Under the pieces are notes generated by a model, which did not search any database, was not told the origin of the DNA, and saw only the letters and a list, made by a program, of their open reading frames with translations. A DNA stretch of 64,000 bases from assembly GCA_037576195.1 (NCBI GenBank), contig CM075103.1:21142001-21206000 (forward strand), given 5' to 3'. Positions 44,141 through 56,700 of this stretch are shown here, piece by piece; position 1 is the stretch's first letter, and every line of letters begins with the position of its first letter. The translations under genes and the position numbers were made by a program. This DNA comes from Phytoseiulus persimilis (Eukaryota; Arthropoda; Arachnida; Mesostigmata; Phytoseiidae).

Positions 44141-44904
44141 TACAATACAGCCAGACGATACTTCTGGCTCAAGGAACGGAGAGAAGATGGCATTACAGAT
44201 AATGCAGTTCGCTCTCCTCCTGGCAGCGGCAAAAGCGGCTGCGTCCTCCCAGTGCGAGGATGATTGCCTCCCGCAGTGCAACCGACAGAGACAACCCTGT
44301 ATGATATCCGTACTGAACATCGATTATTTCCCATGCGATTGCTTGATAAGCGATCAAATCTGCAAGCGAACGGTTTCTCACCGGTGTGTACCCGCTTGTG
44401 TCTCGCCAGGCTACTGGAGCAATAAAAACTCCTGTCGCACTCATCGCAAATGAACGGTTTCTCACCGGTGTGTATTCGCTTGTGTCTTGCGAGGTTACCG
44501 GAGCAAGAAAAACTCCTGTCGCACTCATCGCAACCGAACGGCTTCTCACCAGTGTGTATTCGCTTGTGTCTTGCGAGGCTACCGGAGCAAGGAAAACTCC
44601 TGTCGCACTCATCGCAAATGAACGGTTTCTCATCAGTGTGTATACGCTTGTGACTTGCGAGGTGGCTGGATTGGGAAAATCGTTTGTGGCACTCATCGCA
44701 AATGAACGGTTTCTCACCGGTGTGTATTCGCTTGTGTCTTGCGAGGTTACCAGAGCAGGAAAAACTCCTGTCGCACTCATCGCAAATGAACGGTTCCTCA
44801 CCGGTGTGTATACGCTTGTGACTTGCGAGGTGGCTGGATTGGGAAAAAACGTTTGTGGCACTCATCGCAAGCAAACGGTTTCTCACTGGTGTGTATTCGC
44901 TCAT
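44140..44904 (-). pseudogene. C-terminal end of zinc-finger array A, running into copia DNA
   Basis: After a 1-nt insertion near 44845, the finger frame continues here with six more C2H2 units ([18 protein letters not shown] and so on) to about 44400. At 44361 the array stops and the frame reads 70-odd codons of antisense copia sequence ([12 protein letters not shown] ... KYRLAVL) before a stop at 44140. That tail is not zinc-finger-like. It indicates that the array boundary was created by rearrangement. Confidence 0.65.
44187..44361 (+). pseudogene. Copia 2 third ORF (env-like), truncated
   Basis: From ATG 44187 (or 44202) the frame gives a hydrophobic leader ([20 protein letters not shown]) and a Cys-rich stretch with QPCMIS and YFPCDCLI, the same spacing as PCTIS and NFPCDCVE in the ORF at 9870-10376. 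It overlaps the pol remnant and is cut off at 44361, where the zinc-finger array begins, so the membrane anchor is lost. Confidence 0.6.
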
Positions 44905-47900
44905 GAGTCGTTAGGTTACCAGAGGTGATAAAACTCTTGTCGCACTCATCGCACGTGAACGGTTTCTCACCGGTGTGTATTCGCCTATGATTCACCGAGG
45001 AAGCAGAAGTGGAAAAACATTTGTCGCACTCGTCGCAAATGAACGGTTCCTCACCGGTGTGTATACGCTTGTGACTTGCGAGGTGGTTGGATTGGGAAAA
45101 TCGTTTGTCGCACTCATCGCAAGCGAACGGTTTCTCACCGGTGTGTACCCGCTTGTGTCTCGCCAGGCTACTGGAGCAATAAGAACTCCTGTCGCACTCA
45201 TCGCAAATGAACGGTTTCTCACCGGTGTGTATTCGCTTGTGTCTTGCGAGGTTACCGGAGCAAGAAAAACTCCTGTCGCACTCATCGCAAATGAACGGTT
45301 TCTCACCGGTGTGTATACGCTTGTGACTTGCGAGGTGGCTGGATTGGGAAAATCGTTTGTGGCACTCATCGCAAGCAAACGGTCTCTCACCGGTGTGTAT
45401 TCGCTCATGAGTCGGTAGGTTACCAGAGGTGATAAAACTCTTGTCGCACTCATCGCAAGCGAACGGTCTCTCACCGGTTCGTACCCGTTTGTGTCTCGCC
45501 AGGCTGCTGGAGCAGGAAAAACTTCTCTTGCACTCGTCGCAGGCGAACGGTTTCTCATCGGTGTGTATTCGCTCAAGATTCACCAGGGTAGCAGAAGTGC
45601 AAAAACGTTTGTCGCACTCGTCGCAAATGAACGGTTCCTCACCGGTGTGTATACGCGCGTGACTTGCGGGGTGACTGGATTGGGAAAATCGTTTGTCGCA
45701 CTCATCACAAGCGAACGGCTTCTCACCGGTGTGTACCCACTTGTGTTTCGCCAGGCTACTGGAGCAATAAAAACTCCTGTCGCACTCATCGCAAATGAAC
45801 GGTTTCTCATCAGTGTGTATACGCTTGTGACTTGCGAGGTGGCTGGATTGGGAAAATCGTTTGTGGCACTCATCGCAAATAAACGGTTTCTCACCGGTGT
45901 GTATTCGCTTGTGTCTTGCGAGGTTACCAGAGCAAGAAAAACTCCTGTCGCACTCATCGCAAATGAACGGTTTCTCACCGGTGTGTATACGCTTGTGACT
46001 TGCGAGGTGGTTGGATTGGGAAAATCGTTTGTCGCACTCATCGCAAGCGAACGGTTTCTCACCGGTGTGTATTCGCTCATGAGTCGTTAGGTTACCAGAG
46101 GTGATAAAACTCTTGTCGCACTCATCGCAAGCGAACGGTCTCTCACCGGTGTGTACCCGCTTGTGTCTCGCCAGGCTACTGGAGCAATAAAAACTCCTGT
46201 CGCACTCATCGCAAATGAACGGTTTCTCATCAGTGTGTATACGCTTGTGACTTGCGAGGTGGCTGGATTGGGAAAATCGTTTGTGGCACTCATCGCAAAT
46301 GAACGGTTTCTCACCGGTGTGTATACGCTTGTGACTTGCGAGGTGGTTGGATTGGGAAAATCGTTTGTCGCACTCATCGCAAGCGAACGGTTTCTCACCG
46401 GTGTGTATTCGCTCATGAGTCGTTAGGTTACCAGAGGTGATAAAACTCTTGTCGCACTCATCGCAAGCGAACGGTTTCTCACCGGTGTGTACCCGCTTGT
46501 GTCTCGCCAGGCTACTGGAGCAATAAAAACTCCTGTCGCACTCATCGCAAATGAACGGTTTCTCACCGGTGTGTATTCGCTTGTGTCTTGCGAGGTTACC
46601 GGAGCAAGAAAAACTCCTGTCGCACTCATCGCAACCGAACGGCTTCTCACCAGTGTGTATTCGCTTGTGTCTTGCGAGGCTACCGGAGCAAGGAAAACTC
46701 CTGTCGCACTCATCGCAAATGAACGGTTTCTCATCAGTGTGTATACGCTTGTGACTTGCGAGGTGGCTGGATTGGGAAAATCGTTTGTGGCACTCATCGC
46801 AAATGAACGGTTTCTCACCGGTGTGTATTCGCTTGTGTCTTGCGAGGTTACCAGAGCAAGAAAAACTCCTGTCGCACTCATCGCAAATGAACGGTTTCTC
46901 ACCGGTGTGTATACGCTTGTGACTTGCGAGGTGGTTGGATTGGGAAAATCGTTTGTCGCACTCATCGCAAGCGAACGGTTTCTCACCGGTGTGTATTCGC
47001 TCATGAGTCGTTAGGTTACCAGAGGTGATAAAACTCTTGTCGCACTCATCGCAAGCGAACGGTCTCTCACCGGTTCGTACCCGTTTGTGTCTCGCCAGGC
47101 TACTGGAGCAATAAAAACTCCTGTCGCACTCATCGCAAATGAACGGTTTCTCACCGGTGTGTATTCGCTTGTGTCTTGCGAGGTTACCGGAGCAAGAAAA
47201 ACTCCTGTCGCACTCATCGCAACCGAACGGCTTCTCACCAGTGTGTATTCGCTTGTGTCTTGCGAGGCTACCGGAGCAAGGAAAACTCCTGTCGCACTCA
47301 TCGCAAATGAACGGTTTCTCATCAGTGTGTATACGCTTGTGACTTGCGAGGTGGCTGGATTGGGAAAATCGTTTGTGGCACTCATCGCGAATGAACGGTT
47401 TCTCACCGGTGTGTATTCGCTTGTGTCTTGCGAGGTTACCAGAGCAAGAAAAACTCCTGTCGCACTCATCGCAAATGAACGGTTCCTCACCGGTGTGTAT
47501 ACGCTTGTGACTTGCGAGGTGGCTGGATTGGGAAAAACGTTTGTGGCACTCATCGCAAGCAAACGGTTTCTCACTGGTGTGTATTCGCTCATGAGTCGTT
47601 AGGTTACCAGAGGTGATAAAACTCTTGTCGCACTCATCGCACGTGAACGGTTTCTCACCGGTGTGTATTCGCCTATGATTCACCGAGGAAGCAGAAGTGG
47701 AAAAACATTTGTCGCACTCGTCGCAAATGAACGGTTCCTCACCGGTGTGTATACGCTTGTGACTTGCGAGGTGGCTGGATTGGGAAAATCGTTTGTGGCA
47801 CTCATCGCAAGCAAACGGTCTCTCACCGGTGTGTATTCGCTCATGAGTCGGTAGGTTACCAGAGGTGATAAAACTCTTGTCGCACTCATCGCAAGCGAAC

Positions 47901-48457
47901 GGTCTCTCACCGGTTCGTACCCGTTTGTGTCTCGCCAGGCTGCTGGAGCAGGAAAAACTTCTCTTGCACTCGTCGCAAGCAAACGGTCTCTCACCGGTGT
48001 GTATTCGCTCAAGATTCACCAGGGTAGCAGAAGTGCAAAAACGTTTGTCGCACTCATCGCACATGAACGGTTTCCCACCGGTGTGTATTTGCTCATGATT
48101 CACCGAGGAAGCAGAAGTGGAAAAACATTTGTCGCACTCGTCGCAAATGAACGGTTCCTCACCGGTGTGTATACGCGCGTGACTTGCGGGGTGGCTGGAT
48201 TGGGAAAATCGTTTGTCGCACTCATCACAAGCGAACGGCTTCTCACCGGTGTGTACCCACTTGTGTTTCGCCAGGGTGTCGGATCGGGAGGAACTTTTCC
48301 CGCATTCATCGCGATCAAACGGTCTCTCACTAGTAGGTGTACATATTTGCCTCGAAAGGTGGATCCTTCGTTTGGAGCTCGAAGAACACTCGGAGCGTAA
48401 GACAGACTTCACTTCGTAATGAGTTTGACGAGCATGCGGGTCTTCTACCTGAGTCAA
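44798..48457 (-). CDS. C2H2 zinc-finger array A (about 43 fingers in this frame)
   Basis: A 1219-codon frame with no stop. After a poorly conserved start ([20 protein letters not shown]) come 28-residue fingers, CxxC-x12-HxxxH, joined by TGEKPF or variants TGEEPF, TDEKPF, TSEKPF. A few finger types recur: [90 protein letters not shown]. The type [15 protein letters not shown] lacks the first His. Poly-finger proteins of this kind bind DNA in the nucleus. No ATG or partner domain (KRAB, ZAD, BTB) is visible; the true start may be in an upstream exon. A 1-nt insertion near 44845 shifts the end. Upstream (48480-48520) RERLHTGGKPFCFDK is a dead finger. Confidence 0.75.
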   Translation of the reverse strand: MTQVEDPHARQTHYEVKSVLRSECSSSSKRRIHLSRQICTPTSERPFDRDECGKSSSRSDTLAKHKWVHTGEKPFACDECDKRFSQSSHPASHARIHTGEEPFICDECDKCFSTSASSVNHEQIHTGGKPFMCDECDKRFCTSATLVNLERIHTGERPFACDECKRSFSCSSSLARHKRVRTGERPFACDECDKSFITSGNLPTHERIHTGERPFACDECHKRFSQSSHLASHKRIHTGEEPFICDECDKCFSTSASSVNHRRIHTGEKPFTCDECDKSFITSGNLTTHERIHTSEKPFACDECHKRFSQSSHLASHKRIHTGEEPFICDECDRSFSCSGNLARHKRIHTGEKPFIRDECHKRFSQSSHLASHKRIHTDEKPFICDECDRSFPCSGSLARHKRIHTGEKPFGCDECDRSFSCSGNLARHKRIHTGEKPFICDECDRSFYCSSSLARHKRVRTGERPFACDECDKSFITSGNLTTHERIHTGEKPFACDECDKRFSQSNHLASHKRIHTGEKPFICDECDRSFSCSGNLARHKRIHTGEKPFICDECHKRFSQSSHLASHKRIHTDEKPFICDECDRSFPCSGSLARHKRIHTGEKPFGCDECDRSFSCSGNLARHKRIHTGEKPFICDECDRSFYCSSSLARHKRVHTGEKPFACDECDKSFITSGNLTTHERIHTGEKPFACDECDKRFSQSNHLASHKRIHTGEKPFICDECHKRFSQSSHLASHKRIHTDEKPFICDECDRSFYCSSSLARHKRVHTGERPFACDECDKSFITSGNLTTHERIHTGEKPFACDECDKRFSQSNHLASHKRIHTGEKPFICDECDRSFSCSGNLARHKRIHTGEKPFICDECHKRFSQSSHLASHKRIHTDEKPFICDECDRSFYCSSSLAKHKWVHTGEKPFACDECDKRFSQSSHPASHARIHTGEEPFICDECDKRFCTSATLVNLERIHTDEKPFACDECKRSFSCSSSLARHKRVRTGERPFACDECDKSFITSGNLPTHERIHTGERPFACDECHKRFSQSSHLASHKRIHTGEKPFICDECDRSFSCSGNLARHKRIHTGEKPFICDECDRSSYCSSSLARHKRVHTGEKPFACDECDKRFSQSNHLASHKRIHTGEEPFICDECDKCFSTSASSVNHRRIHTGEKPFTCDECDKSFITSGNLTTHERIHTSEKPFACDECHKRFFPIQPPRKSQAYTHR

Positions 48458-50781
48458 GGTCTTTTCACTTGTCGAAGCAGAACGGTTTCCCTCCAGTGTG
48501 GAGTCGTTCGCGGATGCTCAAGCGAGCCCTCGAGGGAGATCTCGCTTCACCATGAGAAAACGACAACACTGCCTCTTGCACGTTGCGACCGAAGCAGCCA
48601 GGAATATTCTGACGCTCGGTTAACGTCCAGCTCTTGCAAGCTTCTCAGGATCTGGCTCTCACCGCTGGTATCTGCTTCTGCGATTCGACCAAATCCATCT
48701 TCAAACAGACTCCAGCAGCAGATGGTAGAACATTATTTGCAGCGATCCTCCCGATCAGAGAAGCTTGACTCGTTCAATGGGCGACTTTCGGAGAACGCTC
48801 CACTCAAACACGGTGCAACCTGGCACCTGGCACAGCTCAGCATTCACCAACTCACACCTCGGGGAATCGTCCACGCACGTTTGGTTGGGTGGAAGAGAGC
48901 GATGGTGAAAATTTGAACCACATGCGCTAACACCTGAGTTCGATCCTCTGTTGCCGCGAAGTTTCAAGAATCGGAATGAGGCATCAACGTTTCGCAATGC
49001 CTGGATTCATTGCCCACGATGGAGGCCAGGAAGAATCAAATATGCTCCCACTAAACAAGACATACTCGATGCTATATCATATTGAGGGGATGCGAGAGAT
49101 CCGGGCCCCTGATCGTTTTCGGATTTCAATAGCTGCCAAGAGGCGCAGGAAGATTGCAAAATACTAGCTGGCCTTCGGCCGACTACGCTGGCCCGACTCT
49201 CGTTTCGGAAGTCTACTAATGACAGACGGACTTCGCTCCTTGTGTGGTATCGTATCCAGTGCTTTTTTTCTGAAGAGGGAGAGGCCGAGGAGTCTCGCTG
49301 TTCACATGTGCAGACTGAGTCTGACGAGAGGGCGGGGGAGGAGGGAGGGGGCGGGCCGATAATTCTGAGAATCTGGTCGGATCGGTCCCGGAAGCTCCTT
49401 CATTGTGTCCAAAAAGTCCCCGTCCAAAAGTTCCACGTCGATCCGATCAATCCCGGAGCACCATTGGTAAACTATCTCCTCATTCGGCTAAACTACGCAT
49501 GTTGTCTGTCAAAAGTTCGGTTAGACCCACCCCGGATTCACCTTCCCGTAGAGCCGCCCAACATTACGCAGTTTGTTCCGCGTCGATCCGATCGATACCG
49601 GAGGAGTCTATTGAGGACAAACAAACAAACAAACAGACCCCGGACTTTTATATATATAGATGCTGAGGAGAGGGGAACAAACAATCCTCAGTTGAATTTT
49701 GAAAACGAAACGGAAGAAATGTGTCTTTCAAAGAGCTATTGATCGAGAAAACTTTCAGCTATCACCCTGTAATTTCGTGATCCGACGAATGCGGCACAGC
49801 GTCGAGAATCGCCCATCCTGATACTATCGTACCTGCAGCTTGGGGCATAGAGTGAATGTAGAGTGAACGGACTCACGTTCTCATATTTATTATGACTTCA
49901 GCGTTCTGCGGGCGCAACATGTTTTTCTTACTCAGTTCAAGGCGAGTAGGCAGCGATGCGACGGACCCCCGGGGGGCTCACCTGCGAATCCGGCTACAAT
50001 ATGTTACCTCCCATGTAGATATCCCCGGCGGACCACCGCCTTGCGATGCTTCCCTCATCGGTTCCTCTGTGACGTTCGACGAGCTCCATAACTCCGAATC
50101 TCTTGATTGAGACTCAGCAACTCGGGATGATGAAATGAGAGCACTCTTTGCGGTAGGTCTGTCCAAATGCCGTTCCTTTTCACGTTCGCTGGGTTCCAAG
50201 CTTGCAATTTTCCCTTGGAGGTCATCCGCATGCTGAACCTGGAATCTTGAAGCCGAGCCAACCACCGCTGCGTTTCTGTCTTGGAGGAAGTTTTTCGAAC
50301 TCTCACTCATGTGCAGCCGACCCCCCCTGACCTCGGGTCTCTCATCCTAGTGGCAGAAAGGGAGAAAATCGAGTTTCCAACCGAGCTTTGCCGGGTCGAT
50401 TCAGACTCTATGTTCTCTTCTTCGATGCCGTCCACACATCGACGTTTCGGAAGTCGGAATCTTCGCACGCGCGTCGTTGTTGGATCTCGATGTGGCCGTG
50501 TCGGGATTCGGCACAGGGAACACCATAATTGAAGCTCAACGCCGGAAATATTTCAAACTCTCGTCAAGAGCACGGCCGCTCAAGGTCGCATTCCCAATGT
50601 TTCCTCGGGGACTCTTCATCGGTCGCTCAGCATCTTCTTCAAGCCGACTAATTCGCGTTTTCCTGTTTTTTTTTTTTCCGCGAAGCCCACCCGTGCATCC
50701 TCAACCTTGAATCGAGCGCTCTTAAATATGATTTTCGCTCGTTCCGGAATTTCGGAGGGAGCAAATCGGGCTCAGATGAGT
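48458..50781. other. Spacer between zinc-finger arrays
   Basis: No supportable gene. Dead finger remnant at its left end (48480-48520). Near 49430-49600 motifs such as GTCGATCCGATC and ATCCCGGAG resemble the 51-bp repeat at 36290-37290. A poly-T/purine tract lies at about 50660-50680. Confidence 0.4.
49617..49635. repeat. (ACAA)n microsatellite
   Basis: Almost five ACAA units. Short; followed by a TATATATA stretch. Confidence 0.6.
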
Positions 50782-53700
50782 TCAAATCATTCCAATTGGG
50801 TTCCGTGTATGAGCACTCATCGGATCGTGACAACGGGAGTTTTCAACACATTTTCGGCTGGCATACGGTGTCTCATCGGCGTGTATTCGCTTGTGTCGCA
50901 CGAGGTCGTTGGATTGGGAGAATCGTTTGTCGCACTCATCGCAACCGAACGGCTTCTCACCGGTGTGTATTCGCTTGTGTCTTGCGAGGCTACCGGAGCA
51001 AGGAAAACTCCTGTCGCACTCATCGCAAGTGAACGGTTTCTCACCAGTGTGTATACGCTTGTGACTTGCGAGGTGGCTGGATTGGGAAAATCGTTTGTGG
51101 CACTCATCGCAAATGAACGGTTTCTCACCGGTGTGTATTCGCTTGTGTCTTGCGAGGTTATCAGAGCAAGAAAAACTCCTGTCGCACTCATCGCAAATGA
51201 ACGGTTTCTCACCGGTGTGTATACGCTTGTGACTTGCGAGGTGGCTGGATTGGGAAAAACGTTTGTGGCACTCATCGCAAGCAAACGGTTTCTCACTGGT
51301 GTGTATTCGCTCATGAGTCGTTAGGTTACCAGAGGTGATAAAACTCTTGTCGCACTCATCGCACGTGAACGGTTTCTCACCGGTGTGTATTCGCTTATGA
51401 TTCACCGAGGAAGCAGAAGTGGAAAAACATTTGTCGCACTCGTCGCAAATGAACGGTTCCTCACCGGTGTGTATACGCTTGTGACTTGCGAGGTGGTTGG
51501 ATTGGGAAAATCGTTTGTCGCACTCATCGCAAGCGAACGGTTTCTCACCGGTGTGTACCCGCTTGTGTCTCGTCAGGCTACTGGAGCAATAAAAACTCCT
51601 GTCGCACTCATCGCAACCGAACGGCTTCTCACCAGTGTGTATTCGCTTGTGTCTTGCGAGGCTACCGGAGCAAGGAAAACTCCTGTCGCACTCATCGCAA
51701 ATGAACGGTTTCTCATCAGTGTGTATACGCTTGTGACTTGCGAGGTGGCTGGATTGGGAAAATCGTTTGTGGCACTCATCGCAAGCAAACGGTTTCTCAC
51801 CGGTGTGTATTCGCTTGTGTCTTGCGAGGTTACCGGAGCAAGAAAAACTCCTGTCGCACTCATCGCAACCGAACGGCTTCTCACCAGTGTGTATTCGCTT
51901 GTGTCTTGCGAGGCTACCGGAGCAAGGAAAACTCCTGTCGCACTCATCGCAAATGAACGGTTTCTCATCAGTGTGTATACGCTTGTGACTTGCGAGGTGG
52001 CTGGATTGGGAAAATCGTTTGTGGCACTCATCGCAAATGAACGGTTTCTCACCGTTGTGTATTCGCTTGTGTCTTGCGAGGTTACCAGAGCAAGAAAAAC
52101 TCCTGTCGCACTCATCGCAAATGAACGGTTCCTCACCGGTGTGTATACGCTTGAGTCTTGCGAGGTGGTTGGATTGGGAAAATCGTTTGTCGCACTCATC
52201 GCAAGCGAACGGTTTCTCACCAGTGTGTATTCGCTTGTGTCTTGCGAGGCTACCGGAGCAAGGAAAACTCCTGTCGCACTCATCGCAAATGAACGGTTTC
52301 TCATCAGTGTGTATACGCTTGTGACTTGCGAGGTGGCTGGATTGGGAAAATCGTTTGTGGCACTCATCGCAAATGAACGGTTTCTCACCGGTGTGTATTC
52401 GCTTGTGTCTTGCGAGGTTACCAGAGCAAGAAAAACTCCTGTCGCACTCATCGCAAATGAACGGTTCCTCACCGGTGTGTATACGCTTGTGACTTGCGAG
52501 GTGGTTGGATTGGGAAAATCGTTTGTCGCACTCATCGCAACCGAACGGCTTCTCACCAGTGTGTATTCGCTTGTGTCTTGCGAGGCTACCGGAGCAAGGA
52601 AAACTCCTGTCGTTCTCATCGCAAATGAACGGTTTCTCATCAGTGTGTATACGCTTGTGACTTGCGAGGTGGCTGGATTGGGAAAATCGTTTGTGGCACT
52701 CATCGCAAATGAACGGTTTCTCATCAGTGTGTATACGCTTGTGACTTGCGAGGTGGCTGGATTGGGAAAATCGTTTGTGGCACTCATCGCAAATGAACGG
52801 TTTCTCACCGGTGTGTATTCGCTTGTGTCTTGCGAGGTGGCTGGATTGGGAAAATCGTTTGTGGCACTCATCGCAAATGAACGGTTTCTCACCGGTGTGT
52901 ATTCGCTTGTGTCTTGCGAGGTTACCAGAGCAAGAAAAACTCCTGTCGCACTCATCGCAAATGAACGGTTCCTCACCGGTGTGTATACGCTTGTGTCTTG
53001 CGAGGTGGTTGGATTGGGAAAATCGTTTGTCGCACTCATCGCAAGCGAACGGCTTCTCACCAGTGTGTATTCGCTTGTGTCTTGCGAGGCTACCGGAGCA
53101 AGGAAAACTCCTGTCGCACTCATCGCAAATGAACGGTTTCTCATCAGTGTGTATACGCTTGTGACTTGCGAGGTGGCTGGATTGGGAAAATCGTTTGTGG
53201 CACTCATCGCAAATGAACGGTTCCTCACCGGTGTGTATACGCTTGTGTCTTGCGAGGTGGTTGGATTGGGAAAATCGTTTGTCGCACTCATCGCAAGCGA
53301 ACGGTTTCTCACCAGTGTGTATTCGCTTGTGTCTTGCGAGGCTACCGGAGCAAGGAAAACTCCTGTCGCACTCATCGCAAATGAACGGTTTCTCATCAGT
53401 GTGTATACGCTTGTGACTTGCGAGGTGGCTGGATTGGGAAAATCGTTTGTGGCACTCATCGCAAATGAACGGTTTCTCACCGGTGTGTATTCGCTTGTGT
53501 CTTGCGAGGTGGCTGGATTGGGAAAATCGTTTGTGGCACTCATCGCAAATGAACGGTTTCTCACCGGTGTGTATTCGCTTGTGTCTTGCGAGGTTACCAG
53601 AGCAAGAAAAACTCCTGTCGCACTCATCGCAAATGAACGGTTCCTCACCGGTGTGTATACGCTTGTGTCTTGCGAGGTGGTTGGATTGGGAAAATCGTTT

Positions 53701-56700
53701 GTCGCACTCATCGCAACCGAACGGCTTCTCACCAGTGTGTATTCGCTTGTGTCTTGCGAGGCTACCGGAGCAAGGAAAACTCCTGTCGCACTCATCGCAA
53801 ATGAACGGTTTCTCATCAGTGTGTATACGCTTGTGACTTGCGAGGTGGCTGGATTGGGAAAATCGTTTGTGGCACTCATCGCAAATGAACGGTTCCTCAC
53901 CGGTGTGTATACGCTTGTGTCTTGCGAGGTGGTTGGATTGGGAAAATCGTTTGTCGCACTCATCGCAAGCGAACGGTTTCTCACCAGTGTGTATTCGCTT
54001 GTGTCTTGCGAGGCTGCCGGAGCAAGGAAAACTCCTGTCGCACTCATCGCAAATGAACGGTTTCTCATCAGTGTGTATACGCTTGTGACTTGCGAGGTGG
54101 CTGGATTGGGAAAATCGTTTGTCGCACTCATCGCAACCGAACGGCTTCTCACCAGTGTGTATTCGCTTGTGTCTTGCGAGGCTACCGGAGCAAGGAAAAC
54201 TCCTGTCGCACTCATCGCAAATGAACGGTTCCTCACCGGTGTGTATTCGCTTGTGTCTTGCGAGGTGGCTGGATTGGGAAAATCGTTTGTGGCACTCATC
54301 GCAAATGAACGGTTTCTCACCGGTGTGTATTCGCTTGTGTCTTGCGAGGTTACCAGAGCAAGAAAAACTCCTGTCGCACTCATCGCAAATGAACGGTTCC
54401 TCACCGGTGTGTATACGCTTGTGTCTTGCGAGGTGGTTGGATTGGGAAAATCGTTTGTCGCACTCATCGCAAGCGAACGGCTTCTCGCCAGTGTGTATTC
54501 GCTTGTGTCTTGCGAGGCTACCGGAGCAAGGAAAACTCCTGTCGCACTCATCGCAAATGAACGGTTTCTCGTCAGTGTGTATACGCTTGTGACTTGCGAG
54601 GTGGCTGGATTGGGAAAATCGTTTGTGGCACTCATCGCAAATGAACGGTTTCTCACCGGTGTGTATTCGCTTGTGTCTTGCGAGGTGGCTGGATTGGGAA
54701 AATCGTTTGTGGCACTCATCGCAACCGAACGGCTTCTCACCAGTGTGTATTCGCTTGTGTCTTGCGAGGCTACCGGAGCAAGGAAAACTCCTGTCGCACT
54801 CATCGCAAATGAACGGTTTCTCATCAGTGTGTATACGCTTGTGACTTGCGAGGTGGCTGGATTGGGAAAATCGTTTGTGGCACTCATCGCAACCGAACGG
54901 CTTCTCACCAGTGTGTATTCGCTTGTGTCTTGCGAGGCTACCGGAGCAAGGAAAACTCCTGTCGCACTCATCGCAAATGAACGGTTCCTCACCGGTGTGT
55001 ATTCGCTTGTGTCTTGCGAGGTGGCTGGATTGGGAAAATCGTTTGTGGCACTCATCGCAAATGAACGGTTTCTCACCGGTGTGTATTCGCTTGTGTCTTG
55101 CGAGGTTACCAGAGCAAGAAAAACTCCTGTCGCACTCATCGCAAATGAACGGTTCCTCACCGGTGTGTATACGCTTGTGACTTGCGAGGTGGTTGGATTG
55201 GGAAAATCGTTTGTCGCACTCATCGCAAGCGAACGGCTTCTCGCCAGTGTGTATTCGCTTGTGTCTTGCGAGGCTACCGGAGCAAGGAAAACTCCTGTCG
55301 CACTCATCGCAAATGAACGGTTCCTCACCGGTGTGTATACGCTTGTGACTTGCGAGATGGTTGGATTGGGAAAATCGTTTGTCGCACTCATCGCAAGCGA
55401 ACGGTTTCTCACCGGTGTGTACCCGCTTGTGTCTCGCCAGGCTACTGGAGCAATAATAACTCCTGTCGCACTCATCGCAAATGAACGGTTTCTCACCGGT
55501 GTGTATTCGCTTGTGTCTTGCGAGGTCACCGGAGCAAGAAAAACTCCTGTCGCACTCATCGCAAATGAACGGTTTCTCACCGGTGTGTATACGCTTGTGA
55601 CTTGCGAGGTGGCTGGATTGGGAAAATCGTTTGTGGCACTCATCGCAAATGAACGGTTTCTCACCGGTGTGTACCCGCTTGTGTCTCGCCAGGCTACTGG
55701 AGCAATAATAACTCCTGTCGCACTCATCGCAAATGAACGGTTTCTCACCGGTGTGTATTCGCTTGTGTCTTGCGAGGTCACCGGAGCAAGAAAAACTCCT
55801 GTCGCACTCATCGCAAATGAACGGTTTCTCATCAGTGTGTATACGCTTGTGACTTGCGAGGTGGCTGGATTGGGAAAATCGTTTGTCGCACTCATCGCAA
55901 CCGAACGGTTTCTCACCAGTGTGTATTCGCTTGTGTCTTGCGAGGCTACCGGAGCAAGGAAAACTCCTGTCGCACTCATCGCAAATGAACGGTTTCTCAT
56001 CAGTGTGTATACGCTTGTGACTTGCGAGGTGGCTGGATTGGGAAAATCGTTTGTGGCACTCATCGCAAATGAACGGTTTCTCACCGGTGTGTATTCGCTT
56101 GTGTCTTGCGAGGTGGCTGGATTGGGAAAATCGTTTGTGGCACTCATCGCAAATGAACGGTTTCTCACCGGTGTGTATTCGCTTGTGTCTTGCGAGGTTA
56201 CCAGAGCAAGAAAAACTCCTGTCGCACTCATCGCAAATGAACGGTTCCTCACCGGTGTGTATACGCTTGTGACTTGCGAGGTGGTTGGATTGGGAAAATC
56301 GTTTGTGGCACTCATCGCAAATGAACGGTTTCTCACCGGTGTGTATTCGCTTGTGTCTTGCGAGGTGGCTGGATTGGGAAAATCGTTTGTGGCACTCATC
56401 GCAAATGAACGGTTTCTCACCGGTGTGTATTCGCTTGTGTCTTGCGAGGTTACCAGAGCAAGAAAAACTCCTGTCGCACTCATCGCAAATGAACGGTTCC
56501 TCACCGGTGTGTATACGCTTGTGTCTTGCGAGGTGGTTGGATTGGGAAAATCGTTTGTCGCACTCATCGCAACCGAACGGCTTCTCACCAGTGTGTATTC
56601 GCTTGTGTCTTGCGAGGCTACCGGAGCAAGGAAAACTCCTGTCGCACTCATCGCAAATGAACGGTTTCTCATCAGTGTGTATACGCTTGTGACTTGCGAG

